From JBLXBZ01 sp048265185 (lineage in GTDB: Bacteria > Pseudomonadota > Alphaproteobacteria > Rhizobiales > Stappiaceae), in NCBI GenBank assembly GCA_048265185.1, contig JBLXBZ010000015.1, forward strand, positions 1 through 40,671: a DNA stretch of 40,671 bases, given 5' to 3'. The translations under genes were made by a program, and so were the position numbers. Positions 8,121 to 15,996 of this stretch are shown piece after piece. The notes below the pieces were generated by a model. The model saw nothing but the letters and a program-made list of their open reading frames with translations, was not told the origin of the DNA and did no database searches. How positions within the stretch are numbered: the first letter of the stretch is position 1; every line of letters begins with the position of its first letter.

Positions 8121-8288
8121 CGCGTTGAGCGGCCTCGATATCTCCTCCAGCCGCAACGACACCGAAGGAAAAGGCAAGGCGAAATCCGGAGGTCAATTCG
8201 CACATTTTCCGGAGTGAAACCCGTAGCGCCGGCGCCTCGCGCCACCATGACGCCGCCACGGCCATGGGCCAAACCTAAATAAAGCCAA

Positions 8289-9176
8289 TTACGGGTCGAT
8301 AGCTTGCGCCAGATCCACGAACCCACGCTGGAACTCCGGCTCCGAATCCGCGCGGCGAAAACCCAGATGGATGCTCTTGGCGATTCCGTTTTCGCCGAAG
8401 CGAAGCGCCCGCAATCCCGCGGGGGCGCCTCGTTCATTCAAAAGCCAGTCCGGAACCGCGCTCACGCCGCGTCCCGCCGTCACCATCTCCAGCATGACCT
8501 CGGTCGTCTCAACGGCGCGATGGCGACGTGGCAGACATCCGGCCGGAACCAAAAACCGCGTGAACACGTCGAGCCGTTCCGGCGACACTGGATAGGTGAT
8601 CAGGGTTTCGCTCGCGAGATCCGCCGGCATGACACAGCCACGTCCGGCCAGCGCATGTCCCTCCGGCACCGCCAGCACCAGCTCATAGTCGAAGACGGAT
8701 TCGTAGCGAAGCGCATCCAGATCAATCGGATCGGGTGTGATCAACAGGTCGATCTCATGCCCTATAAGCGCCGCTATGCCGCCGAAACGGAAGTCCGAAC
8801 GAATGTCTAGATCGACATCCGGCCAATCGCGAAGATAGGGGCCGATCACCCGGTTCAGCCATTGCTGACAGGGATGGCACTCCATCCCTATCCGCAAGCT
8901 TCCGCGTTGCCCGCAGGCAAAATCTTCAAGCACCCTCTCGGCATGTTCTATCTGAGGCAGCACCCGCCCGGCCAGCGCCAGCAGATATTCGCCGGCCTGC
9001 GTCAGCCGCAGGCCGCGTCCCTCCTTCTGCCAGATCTCCACCCCGTGACGCGCCTCAAACTTGCGCATCATATGACTGACCGCAGATTGCGAGATATTGA
9101 GCTTTTTCCCCGCCGCGGTGACGGAGCCGAGCCGCCCCACCTCGCGCAGGATCGTCAAGTGCTGTCGGTCAAGCAT
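8289..9176 (-). CDS. metR: LysR-family regulator MetR
   Basis: A 295-residue LysR-type regulator: winged helix-turn-helix in residues 1-60 (TAAGKKLNISQSAVSHMMRKFE) and a two-lobe effector domain after it. It is transcribed divergently from metE across a 109-base gap, the arrangement of metR/metE in many Proteobacteria, where MetR activates metE with homocysteine as co-effector. The sequence also resembles MetR closely at the start (MLDRQHLTILREVGRLGSV). TGAA/TTCA motifs lie in the shared promoter. Confidence 0.88.
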   Translation of the reverse strand: MLDRQHLTILREVGRLGSVTAAGKKLNISQSAVSHMMRKFEARHGVEIWQKEGRGLRLTQAGEYLLALAGRVLPQIEHAERVLEDFACGQRGSLRIGMECHPCQQWLNRVIGPYLRDWPDVDLDIRSDFRFGGIAALIGHEIDLLITPDPIDLDALRYESVFDYELVLAVPEGHALAGRGCVMPADLASETLITYPVSPERLDVFTRFLVPAGCLPRRHRAVETTEVMLEMVTAGRGVSAVPDWLLNERGAPAGLRALRFGENGIAKSIHLGFRRADSEPEFQRGFVDLAQAIDP

Positions 9177-9188
9177 TCATGACTCCAG

Positions 9189-9208
9189 TTCATGATTACG
9201 TGAATTCA
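9189..9208. promoter_or_regulatory. TTCA/TGAA repeats, probable MetR binding region
   Basis: TTCA (9189-9192) and TGAA (9201-9204) form an inverted pair, and TGAATTCA (9201-9208) is a perfect palindrome, in the short metR-metE divergent promoter. The MetR consensus of enteric bacteria is TGAA-N5-TTCA. The half-sites match but the spacing differs, so the exact site is tentative. Confidence 0.4.
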
Positions 9209-9285
9209 TACCATTTCCGCTTATTCGTCTAGGCCTCTAGCCTGCTCGATACAAGTACACTGACAGGCAAACCCCGGAGGGACCT

Positions 9286-11553
9286 ATGGTCATCGCAGCA
9301 AATCTCGGTTTCCCGCGCATCGGCGCGCGGCGCGAGTTGAAAAAGGCGTTGGAACGCCACTGGAAAGGAGAAATCGACGCAGAAACGCTGGAACAGGAAG
9401 CGAAATCATTGAGAGCGCAGCACTGGCGAGCGCAAAAAGCGGCGGGGATAAACGCAATCCCCTCGAACGATTTTTCGCGCTACGATCATGTTCTCGACAC
9501 CTCCGCGCTCTTCGGCGCCGCGCCGCCCCGGTTCGGCGCCTTGAGCGAAACCGTCACCCCAGAACTCTACTTCGCCATGGCGCGCGGCGCCGCTGGCGCT
9601 CCCGCCATGGAGATGACGAAATGGTTCGACACGAATTACCATTATATCGTGCCGGAATTTCATCGCGATCAGAGCTTCCGGCTGACCGGCTCAAAGCCGC
9701 TGGACGAGTATCTCGAAGCCAGAGCGCTCGGCATCGAAACGCGCCCCGTGATCCTCGGCCCTGTCAGCTGGCTGTCGCTCGGCAAATCGCGCGATGACGG
9801 CTTCAATCCATTAGAGCATATTGACGCAGTGCTGCCGCTCTATGCCGATCTACTTGGACAGCTGTCGACGGCCGGCGCGGAATGGGTGCAAATCGACGAG
9901 CCCATTCTTGTGACCGATCTGAGCGCGACCCAGCGCGACGCCTTCACCCGGGCCTATAACACACTCGGCGAAGCCGGACCCAAGTTAATGCTCGCCACCT
10001 ATTTCGGCGCGCTCGGCGATAATCTGAGGCTCGCCTGCGCGCTGCCGGTGGCCGGCTTGCATGTGGATCTGGCCCGCGCGCCGGAACAGCTCGACGCCGT
10101 TCTCGCGGCCTCCGGAAACAAAACCCTATCGCTGGGACTTGTGGACGGACGTAATATCTGGAAATCCAATTTAGAAAACCTGCTGAACCATGCGCGCAAG
10201 GCCACACAAAAGCATGGCTCCACACGCATTCAAATCGCCCCATCCTGCTCGCTACTCCATGTGCCGGTCGATCTGGATCAGGAGAACGAACTCGACGCCG
10301 AACTGAAAAGCTGGCTGGCGTTCGCCACACAGAAACTGGGCGAGATCGTCACCCTGACCCGAGCCCTGAATGAGAGCGATGAGACCGTAGCCGCCGCGCT
10401 GGCGGAAAACGCAGCCGCCTGCCGCGCCCGCGCCAGCTCGCCACGCATCCACACCCCGGAGGTGAAAGTCCGCGCCGCCGCAATGACCGAGGCCGACCGG
10501 CGCCGTAAATCGCCCTTTTCCAATCGCCACGCGCTACAGCAGTCGCAACTCAACCTTCCACGCTTTCCCACCACCACCATCGGCTCCTTCCCGCAAACTC
10601 AGGAGGTGCGCCGCACCCGCGCCAGTCATCGCAAGGGGGCGCTTTCGGACGCCGATTACAACGCCTTCCTCAAAGCCGAAACCAAAACCTGCATCCGCAA
10701 GCAGGAGTCGCTCGGACTTGATGTCTTGGTGCATGGCGAATTCGAACGCAACGACATGGTGGAATATTTCGGTGAGCAGCTTTCAGGCTTCGCTTTCACC
10801 CGCTTAGGCTGGGTTCAAAGTTATGGCTCGCGCTGCGTCAAGCCGCCGGTGATTTATGGCGACGTGTCGCGTCCCGCGCCGATGACGGTGGCCTGGTCCT
10901 CCTATGCGCAATCGCTAACCGACAGGCCGATGAAGGGGATGCTGACCGGGCCGGTGACGATCCTGCAATGGTCCTTCGTGCGCGACGACCAACCGCGCAG
11001 CGCCACCTGTGAGCAGATCGCGCTCGCGATCCGGGACGAGGTCGCCGACCTGGAAGCCGCCGGCATCAAGTTGATTCAGATCGACGAACCCGCCCTGCGT
11101 GAGGGACTTCCGCTTCGCCGTGCGGATTGGGATGCGTATCTGACATGGGCGGTCGAGGCCTTCCGCCTGTCAGCCTGCACGGTGCGGGACGACACTCAAA
11201 TCCATACTCACATGTGCTATTCCGAGTTCAATGACATCATGCCCTCGATCGCCGCGATGGACGCCGATGTGATTTCCATCGAGACCTCGCGCTCAAACAT
11301 GGAACTGCTAAAGACCTTTGGTGACTTCGATTATCCGAACGACATCGGCCCCGGCATCTGGGACATCCACTCGCCGTGCGCGCCAGAGCAGGCGGAAATG
11401 ACCAAACTTCTGCGGAAGGCGGCAGATGTAATCCCCGCCGAACGACTTTGGGTGAACCCAGATTGTGGACTGAAGACGCGTAGCTGGCTGGAGACGGAAG
11501 CAAACCTGCGCAATCTGGTTGCAGCGGCGGCGACGTTGCGGCGCGCAAGCTGA
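9286..11553 (+). CDS. metE: Cobalamin-independent methionine synthase MetE
   Basis: A 755-residue cytoplasmic enzyme, nearly the length of E. coli MetE (753). It transfers a methyl group from 5-methyltetrahydropteroyl-triglutamate to homocysteine. The N-terminal half carries the folate-binding (beta-alpha)8 barrel and starts ANLGFPRIG. The C-terminal barrel keeps all four zinc ligands: H642 and C644 in HTHMCYSEF, E666 in ISIETSRS and C727 in NPDCGLKTR. GGAGG lies 5 bp before the ATG. The gene is intact. No riboswitch is apparent, so control is probably by the divergent MetR. Confidence 0.97.
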   Translation: MVIAANLGFPRIGARRELKKALERHWKGEIDAETLEQEAKSLRAQHWRAQKAAGINAIPSNDFSRYDHVLDTSALFGAAPPRFGALSETVTPELYFAMARGAAGAPAMEMTKWFDTNYHYIVPEFHRDQSFRLTGSKPLDEYLEARALGIETRPVILGPVSWLSLGKSRDDGFNPLEHIDAVLPLYADLLGQLSTAGAEWVQIDEPILVTDLSATQRDAFTRAYNTLGEAGPKLMLATYFGALGDNLRLACALPVAGLHVDLARAPEQLDAVLAASGNKTLSLGLVDGRNIWKSNLENLLNHARKATQKHGSTRIQIAPSCSLLHVPVDLDQENELDAELKSWLAFATQKLGEIVTLTRALNESDETVAAALAENAAACRARASSPRIHTPEVKVRAAAMTEADRRRKSPFSNRHALQQSQLNLPRFPTTTIGSFPQTQEVRRTRASHRKGALSDADYNAFLKAETKTCIRKQESLGLDVLVHGEFERNDMVEYFGEQLSGFAFTRLGWVQSYGSRCVKPPVIYGDVSRPAPMTVAWSSYAQSLTDRPMKGMLTGPVTILQWSFVRDDQPRSATCEQIALAIRDEVADLEAAGIKLIQIDEPALREGLPLRRADWDAYLTWAVEAFRLSACTVRDDTQIHTHMCYSEFNDIMPSIAAMDADVISIETSRSNMELLKTFGDFDYPNDIGPGIWDIHSPCAPEQAEMTKLLRKAADVIPAERLWVNPDCGLKTRSWLETEANLRNLVAAAATLRRAS

Positions 11554-11747
11554 CGCCGAGATGACGACGCTTTTTCTTGAAGCTCGCGACAGTTTTTCGA
11601 CGAAGTGACCGCCCGCCTTATGCATGACGAGGAGCGGACGCGCTAATGCGCCCGCCCCACACGCCCCAGCGCAACTTATGCGAGATATCGAATGTATGGT
11701 CACGTCGGAGCGTGCAATATAGGCGAAAACCAGCAATCGGCGCGGCG
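11554..11747. other. Intergenic stretch, no gene seen
   Basis: Downstream of metE no coding frame resembling a known family was found. No strong hairpin with a T-tract directly follows the metE stop. Confidence 0.4.
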
Positions 11748-11954
11748 TCATCCATTCAGTCCCCAGCGATCGGCAAGGCCCTTGGCGTTCTGGGTCGTTT
11801 CGCCCAGTAACGCCCAGTAACGCCCAGTAAAGTCCGACAGAAATGGGCTAAAGGAAACGCCCCGAGGACCGCTGTGTCGGGAGCCTCATCAAGCGCCTCT
11901 TCCGCGTAGACGCGAATGGCGAGCCGCCTTAATGGATAAATTGAGCCCGACTGG
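11748..11954 (-). pseudogene. Possible degraded reading frame, unrecognised
   Basis: On the minus strand a protein-like stretch (RLAIRVYAEEALDEAPDTAV, then LGAFPLAHFCRTLLG) runs straight after the NTF2-like gene into a 10-bp tandem repeat. With one copy of the repeat the frame would read on as GETTQNAKGLADRWGLNG and stop at 11748. With the three copies present it is shifted. I do not recognise the family. It may be chance coding or the end of a broken gene. Confidence 0.25.
11801..11830. repeat. Three perfect tandem copies of CGCCCAGTAA
   Basis: Exactly three 10-bp units follow each other without a mismatch. The unit length is not a multiple of three, so any change in copy number shifts a reading frame crossing it. 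Such perfect short repeats arise and vary by slipped-strand mispairing. Confidence 0.9.
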
Positions 11955-12323
11955 TCAGGGAAGGCGCCCATAGCTTGTGACGGAGGCCACGCAGTTGGCT
12001 TTGGCGTTGGTGAAAGCAATCACATGGCAAAAGCGATAGCTTTGACCATCCGGCAGGGTCACTTCGCCATTGGCGACGCCAACCTTGCCGTGGGAGATTG
12101 CGTGTTCGACAATGATTTTTGCAGGGCTGTTTTTCGTGGCGATCGCTTTGATCAGAGCAGCGCGCCCAACGATCTGTTCGGCGGGAAAAGGACGCGTCCA
12201 AACGACATTTTCGGCAAAATGCTCCGCCTTTCCCGCGCCGGATTCCAGTTCAATCGCAATACCTTGAACGAATGTGTTCTTCGGTGAGTTGCCGCAATCA
12301 AGGCTGCCAATGATATCGGTCAT
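11955..12323 (-). CDS. NTF2-like (SnoaL-like) fold protein
   Basis: A 122-residue protein starting MTDIIGSLDCGNSPKNTFVQ, with the cone-shaped alpha+beta barrel pattern of the nuclear transport factor 2 / SnoaL-like superfamily: an N-terminal helix, the WTRPFPAEQIVGRAAL loop, then strands ending CHVIAFTNAKANCVASVTSYG. Members bind small hydrophobic ligands or act as isomerases and cyclases; no function can be assigned here. The ATG at 12323 is preferred because it fits the usual N-terminus of similar proteins, although no strong ribosome site precedes it. An in-frame TTG at 12386 is the alternative. It lies downstream of a broken GST gene and a DUF1428 gene on the same strand. Confidence 0.65.
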   Translation of the reverse strand: MTDIIGSLDCGNSPKNTFVQGIAIELESGAGKAEHFAENVVWTRPFPAEQIVGRAALIKAIATKNSPAKIIVEHAISHGKVGVANGEVTLPDGQSYRFCHVIAFTNAKANCVASVTSYGRLP

Positions 12324-12443
12324 CGCTACATCCGGTATCAATCTTGCGCCGTTTCCATCCGGTTCGCGATCATGGACGCCAGCCAATCAGGGCGGGGCGT
12401 TGCTCGGCCAGAACGGGCAGCAGCTTGCCAAAGTCGCCGTTGA

Positions 12444-12632
12444 TTAACCCCATGCCGCTAGACAAGATGCCCCCGCCCCGCGGTCCTCAAATGGAACCAT
12501 GCGGAGCTGATACTCCAGCTCCGCCTCCTCACATGCCCATCTCAACCGCAAATCCCACACATGAGCGCGCGGACCATCAGGCGCCCAGTCAAAGGTCCTG
12601 ATCGTCAGCTTTGATGAATTGACGGGCTTCAT
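12444..12632 (-). pseudogene. Glutathione S-transferase, N-terminal fragment
   Basis: Starting at ATG 12632, three bases after the DUF1428 stop, the frame reads LTIRTFDWAPDGPRAHVWDL then LRLRWACEEAELEYQLRMVPFEDRG. This is the N-terminal thioredoxin-like domain of a bacterial glutathione S-transferase. After DRG the frame runs into unrelated sequence and stops, so most of the protein is missing. A short GKLLPVLAEQRP-like stretch in another frame (about 12385-12440) may be left from its C-terminal part. A deletion between the two would explain the arrangement. The gene was probably once the second member of the operon. Confidence 0.65.
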
Positions 12633-12635
12633 GGC

Positions 12636-12989
12636 CTAGGCCTTTTCCTCGACGATGGGGGTAAAGCCGCCCCAAATCATGCGTTTGCCGTCAAAGGGCA
12701 TATCCATGTCTTCCCAACGTGGATCGCTCTGCATGCTGGCGCCGCATTTGTCGTAGGTTTCTTTGTCGGGCCAGAGAATCCAGGAAAAACAAACGGTTTC
12801 GCCATCCTTCAAAGCCACGGCGCGTTTGAAATCGGTATGCTCGCCTTCAGGAATATCGTCGCCCCAAGCTTCCACCATCTGCAAGGCGCCGTATTCCTTG
12901 AACAACGCCCAAGCCTTGTGAACACTTGCGATATAAGCCTCTTTATTTTCATTCGGGACAGGGGTCAGGACCCCGGTAACATAAGTCAT
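12636..12989 (-). CDS. DUF1428 family protein
   Basis: A 117-residue protein beginning MTYVTGVLTPVPNENKEAY and containing WGDDIPEGEHTDFKRAVALK and CFSWILWPDKETYD, characteristic of the DUF1428 family (dimeric alpha/beta-barrel, ferredoxin-like fold). The biochemical role of the family is unknown. The start at 12989 has AGAGGAG upstream; an in-frame ATG at 13025 lacks one. It heads a leftward operon (DUF1428, broken GST, NTF2-like) and faces the hxlR-type regulator gene across 194 bases, which suggests control by that regulator. Confidence 0.88.
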   Translation of the reverse strand: MTYVTGVLTPVPNENKEAYIASVHKAWALFKEYGALQMVEAWGDDIPEGEHTDFKRAVALKDGETVCFSWILWPDKETYDKCGASMQSDPRWEDMDMPFDGKRMIWGGFTPIVEEKA

Positions 12990-13183
12990 GGCGTTTCTCC
13001 TCTTTGCATCTTGGCAATACGTCAAACATTAATCACGACAGGGTGGCCGCTTGGCCTTGGTCAGCCGCCTGAGGCAACGTCACCTGTGAGCTTAGGGAAA
13101 TGCATGTAGCGTGACATGACAATCTTTCCCAGTCGCATGACCGATATGGACAGGTTAGCGGATATGAGTTACTAAAGGCAACC

Positions 13184-13912
13184 ATGCAGTTACAAAAAGA
13201 TACTAAAAGGACAAAATCCCCTCACGGGCGTTGGTACGGCGACGCCTGCGGCACGGCCTTTGGGTTGGAGCTGCTGGGCGAACGCTGGTCCTTGCTGATC
13301 GTGCGCGAACTGATGTTCGGACCGCGTCGTTTCAGCGACATTCGCGCCCATCTGCCAGGAATCAGCGCCAAGGTGTTGACCGAACGGCTCAACGGGCTTG
13401 AGAGCCATGGCGTGATCGCCCGCTCGACCGCGCCGGACCCCACCCCCACGCAGCTTTATGGTCTGACGGACTGGGGCTATGCGGCGGAGCCGATCATCCA
13501 AGAACTGGGCCGATGGGCCGCCGCCTCGCCATTGCATAACCCGACTTTGCCCCTGTCGCCTGCGTCCTTCATGCTGTCGCTTCGAACGATGTTCAAATCC
13601 GGAGCCGCGCAAGGAATGACGGCCGTGGTTCTCTTTTCCATCGGCGCCGCGCAATTTACGGCCCGCCTTGGAAACTGCGCTCTTCCTGTCACGCGCGGCG
13701 CAGCGGATGCGCCCGATCTGCATTTCATCGCCCCCGCCGCCCCGCCCTTGGCGGCGGTGTTTTACGGCGACGCAGCTTCCAAAACGGTTGGAGTTGAGAT
13801 CACCGGCGATGCGGATCTGCGCCGCAGGTTCATCGACCTGTTCGAACTGCCAGATCAATACACGACATATCGCCCCCTCAGGCGCCCCGCCCTAACCTCA
13901 GTGGTGTCTTGA
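13184..13912 (+). CDS. HxlR-family transcriptional regulator with C-terminal sensor-like domain
   Basis: A 242-residue protein. Residues about 15-105 form the HxlR winged helix-turn-helix, with ACGTAFGLELLGERWSLLIV and FGPRRFSDIRAHLPGISAKVL. The C-terminal half (about 120-235) resembles the SCP2-like domain attached to many longer HxlR proteins and may bind a ligand. AAAGG precedes the ATG. The gene is divergent from the DUF1428 operon, its likely target. HxlR proteins often sense electrophiles or aldehydes, which would suit a former GST operon, but that is inference. Confidence 0.88.
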   Translation: MQLQKDTKRTKSPHGRWYGDACGTAFGLELLGERWSLLIVRELMFGPRRFSDIRAHLPGISAKVLTERLNGLESHGVIARSTAPDPTPTQLYGLTDWGYAAEPIIQELGRWAAASPLHNPTLPLSPASFMLSLRTMFKSGAAQGMTAVVLFSIGAAQFTARLGNCALPVTRGAADAPDLHFIAPAAPPLAAVFYGDAASKTVGVEITGDADLRRRFIDLFELPDQYTTYRPLRRPALTSVVS

Positions 13913-13929
13913 TCCGCAGGAAAACACCC

Positions 13930-14290
13930 CAAGTGCTCATTTAAGCGGCCCTTGCTTCGAATGCCAATGGGCTTTTCCATCCCAAAGCCGAATGTTTCGG
14001 CGCGGATTGTAAGAACCATTAATGTATTCAAAGATGACCATCTCGGCGTGTTGACCATGACCTGCGCAGGAGTTTCTGATAGCCGTGGGAGAAATATTGG
14101 CTACCGCGGTCCGTATGATGGATGCAGCCCTTCGGTGGCCGTCTCAACGCGATGGCCATGTTCAAGGTCTGGATGACAAGAGCGCGTTTCATCCGATTGC
14201 TCACAGCCCAACCGACGGCACGTTTGGAATACAGGTCGAGGATGGCAGCCAAGTTAGAGCCAACCTTCCAGAATAACCATGTCGGCCGCG
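13930..14290 (-). pseudogene. IS3-family transposase (orfB) remnant
   Basis: Minus-strand reading gives LAAILDLYSKRAVGWAVSNR, then PPKGCIHHTDRGSQYFSHGYQKLL, a clear piece of an IS3-family integrase core including the second catalytic aspartate region. Before it comes DMVILEGWL with an in-frame TAA, after it NGSYNPRRNIRLWDGKAHWH in another frame, which matches the usual YNPRRxHS end. Several frameshifts and stops make it inactive. It begins four bases beyond the stop codon of the methionine aminopeptidase gene on the same strand. Confidence 0.8.
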
Positions 14291-14293
14291 GCT

Positions 14294-15124
14294 TTAAGCT
14301 GGCCGGACGGCTGCGACAGGCGAGAGTGTGAAAATCTCGAAACCATCGGATGTCACACCAATAGAATGCTCGAATTGTGCAGAAAGAGACTTGTCCCGCG
14401 TCACCGCGGTCCAGTTGTCCGCAAGCATTTTTACTTCAGCTCGTCCCAGATTAATCATCGGTTCAACAGTAAAAATCATGCCCTCCCGAAGCTCCGGGCC
14501 GGTGTCGGCTTTTCCGAAGTTAAGAATATCGGGGGAGTCATGAAAGACCTGACCGATGCCGTGACCGCAAAAGTCGCGGACCACCGAACAGCGTTCGGAT
14601 TCTGCGTAGGTCTGGATTGCATGGCCAATATCGCCCAGTCGCGCACCTGGCCGCACAGTCCTGATGCCCTGCATCATTGCCTCATGCGCGATCTGGATCA
14701 GGCGTTCAGCCGCGCGTTTCGGCTTTCCAACCACATACATCCGACTTGAATCGCCATACCACCCGTCATAGATCAGCGTAACATCGACATTCACTATATC
14801 GCCGTCACGCAACTTCTTCTCGTTTGGAAAACCGTGGCAGACAACGTGATTGACCGATGTGCAGCAAGCGTATTGGTAGCCCTTGTAGCCCAGTGTCGCG
14901 GGCGTTGCTCCATGCTCGGCCGCGAAGTCGAGAACGAAAGTATTGATCTGCGCCAAAGCAGCGCCATCGCGAACAAGATCGGACACGCCGTCAAGACATC
15001 TGGCGGTTAAGGCGCCTGCGCGACGCATCCCCTCAAAGGCGTCAGGGCCATAGAGCTTGATGCTTTCAGTTCTGCGTGCGTCCTGCGCCTTTGGTGCGAC
15101 GGGGACGTTGATATAACTGTCCAT
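14294..15124 (-). CDS. map: Type I methionine aminopeptidase
   Basis: A 276-residue pita-bread metalloprotease that removes the initiator methionine. The five metal ligands are present, D114, D125, H188, E221 and E252, as is H93 (VNHVVCHG). AGGAGG at 15129-15134 fits the second of two consecutive ATGs (15124) better than the first (15127). The N-terminus carries about 20 extra residues before the core. Housekeeping map usually sits by rpsB or adk; here it faces a ParD-like gene on a plasmid-type replicon and is probably a second copy. The C-terminus ends beside an IS3 remnant but seems complete. Confidence 0.93.
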   Translation of the reverse strand: MDSYINVPVAPKAQDARRTESIKLYGPDAFEGMRRAGALTARCLDGVSDLVRDGAALAQINTFVLDFAAEHGATPATLGYKGYQYACCTSVNHVVCHGFPNEKKLRDGDIVNVDVTLIYDGWYGDSSRMYVVGKPKRAAERLIQIAHEAMMQGIRTVRPGARLGDIGHAIQTYAESERCSVVRDFCGHGIGQVFHDSPDILNFGKADTGPELREGMIFTVEPMINLGRAEVKMLADNWTAVTRDKSLSAQFEHSIGVTSDGFEIFTLSPVAAVRPA

Positions 15125-15189
15125 CATGCCTCCTTTTTGCGTATTCTACGTTGTAGCAACAGGGATCGGATTGACCGTGAGCAAGCTTC

Positions 15190-15225
15190 AATTATATACG
15201 TACCATATATGATTCGTATATAATT
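15190..15225. promoter_or_regulatory. 11-bp perfect inverted repeat between map and the ParD-like gene, probable operator
   Basis: AATTATATACG (15190-15200) and CGTATATAATT (15215-15225) are perfect complements with a 14-base AT-rich spacer. The repeat fills the divergent promoter region and ends five bases before the ribosome site of the ParD-like gene. Antitoxins with ribbon-helix-helix folds typically bind such palindromes to repress their own operon, so this is a candidate autoregulatory site acting on both genes. Confidence 0.65.
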
Positions 15226-15242
15226 AAACAGGAGGCGCATCG

Positions 15243-15449
15243 ATGGGAATCGTAAAAATAGGGGACGATCTGCACGAGGAACTGCGCAAATCCAGTTCGG
15301 TCATGTGCCGTTCGATCAATGCGCAGGCCGAATTTTGGATAAAGGTCGGTATGCTTGCCGAAGCGAACCCGACCTTACCCTTTACGGAAATTATGGCGCA
15401 GCAGCTCAAAAATGCCGACGTGCAGGCGCCGGAGTTTGATGCGGCCTGA
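15243..15449 (+). CDS. ParD-like family protein (putative antitoxin)
   Basis: A 68-residue protein: MGIVKIGDDLHEELRKSSSV then MCRSINAQAEFWIKVGMLAE. The strand-helix-helix pattern and the SRSINAQAEFWIKVGMLAE type motif are those of the ParD-like family, ribbon-helix-helix proteins annotated as antitoxins. AGGAGG lies 7 bp before the ATG. No parE or other small toxin gene follows; the next gene is on the opposite strand. The only close partner is the divergent methionine aminopeptidase. It may be an orphan repressor rather than an antitoxin. Confidence 0.8.
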   Translation: MGIVKIGDDLHEELRKSSSVMCRSINAQAEFWIKVGMLAEANPTLPFTEIMAQQLKNADVQAPEFDAA

Positions 15450-15478
15450 AAGGCCTCAGTCAAGAGAGACGTTACGAC

Positions 15479-15874
15479 CTACTGCGCATGGCGGCGAGCG
15501 ACAACTTTGATCTCGAAATCGAAACCCGACAGCCAAGTTACGCCAACAGCAGTCCAATTCGGGTATGGAGCCTTGGGGAAGACGCGGGCCTTCGCCGCCA
15601 TCACATCGCCGAACTGCGCCTCGGGGTCGGTGTGAAAGGTGGTCACATCGACAATATCCTCCAGACCACATCCCCCCGCCTCAAGCACAGCTATGAGGTT
15701 GTCGAAGGCCAGTTGGACCTGTTTCGCAAAGTCAGGTTCTGGCGAGCCGTCCGGACGGCTGCCGACCTGCCCGGAAACGAAGAGCAAATCGCCTGAGCGG
15801 ATCGCGGCGGAATAGCCATGCTGTTCGTAGAGAGCATGGCGGTCGGCAGGGAAAACTGGTTCGTTGCGGAGCAT
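15479..15874 (-). CDS. Rid-family (YjgF/YER057c) protein
   Basis: A 131-residue trimer-forming chorismate-mutase-like fold protein, with FVSGQVGSRPDGSPEPDFAK and QLAFDNLIAVLEAGGCGLEDIVDVTTF typical of the Rid superfamily. True RidA enamine/imine deaminases have an arginine in the PARS motif near residue 105. Here the equivalent stretch is PNWTAVGV, so that arginine is missing and this is probably one of the Rid subfamilies without imine deaminase activity. The gene is divergent from a TetR regulator, with a double palindrome between them, and is probably its target. Confidence 0.85.
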   Translation of the reverse strand: MLRNEPVFPADRHALYEQHGYSAAIRSGDLLFVSGQVGSRPDGSPEPDFAKQVQLAFDNLIAVLEAGGCGLEDIVDVTTFHTDPEAQFGDVMAAKARVFPKAPYPNWTAVGVTWLSGFDFEIKVVARRHAQ

Positions 15875-15919
15875 TTGGGGGGTGTCCTCTCAAGGTGTCG
15901 CCTCGCGCGGCGAATCCAT

Positions 15920-15959
15920 ATACGGTGCGTATGTGACATAGTTCACATACGCACCGTAT
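15920..15959. promoter_or_regulatory. Nested palindromes, probable TetR operator pair
   Basis: ATACGGTGCGTATGTGA (15920-15936) is the perfect complement of 15943-15959, with a 6-base spacer. Each arm itself contains a smaller palindrome, ATACG-N3-CGTAT (15920-15932 and 15947-15959). This is what two TetR dimers bound side by side would need, with centres 27 bp apart. It lies between the rid gene and tetR and probably represses both. Confidence 0.75.
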
Positions 15960-15996
15960 GTCAATAGTCGGTCGCCGCACCGGCGTCGGAGGAGTC

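Noticed and set aside
8121..8288. Possible gene fragment between the DMT transporter and metR (GVMVARGAGATGFTPENVRI on the minus strand)
   Set aside because: The stretch reads protein-like but has no start, no recognised family and overlaps the end of metR in another frame.
9177..9285. SAM or cobalamin riboswitch before metE
   Set aside because: The leader is only about 100 bases, without the conserved boxes of these riboswitches, and it is explained as the MetR region.
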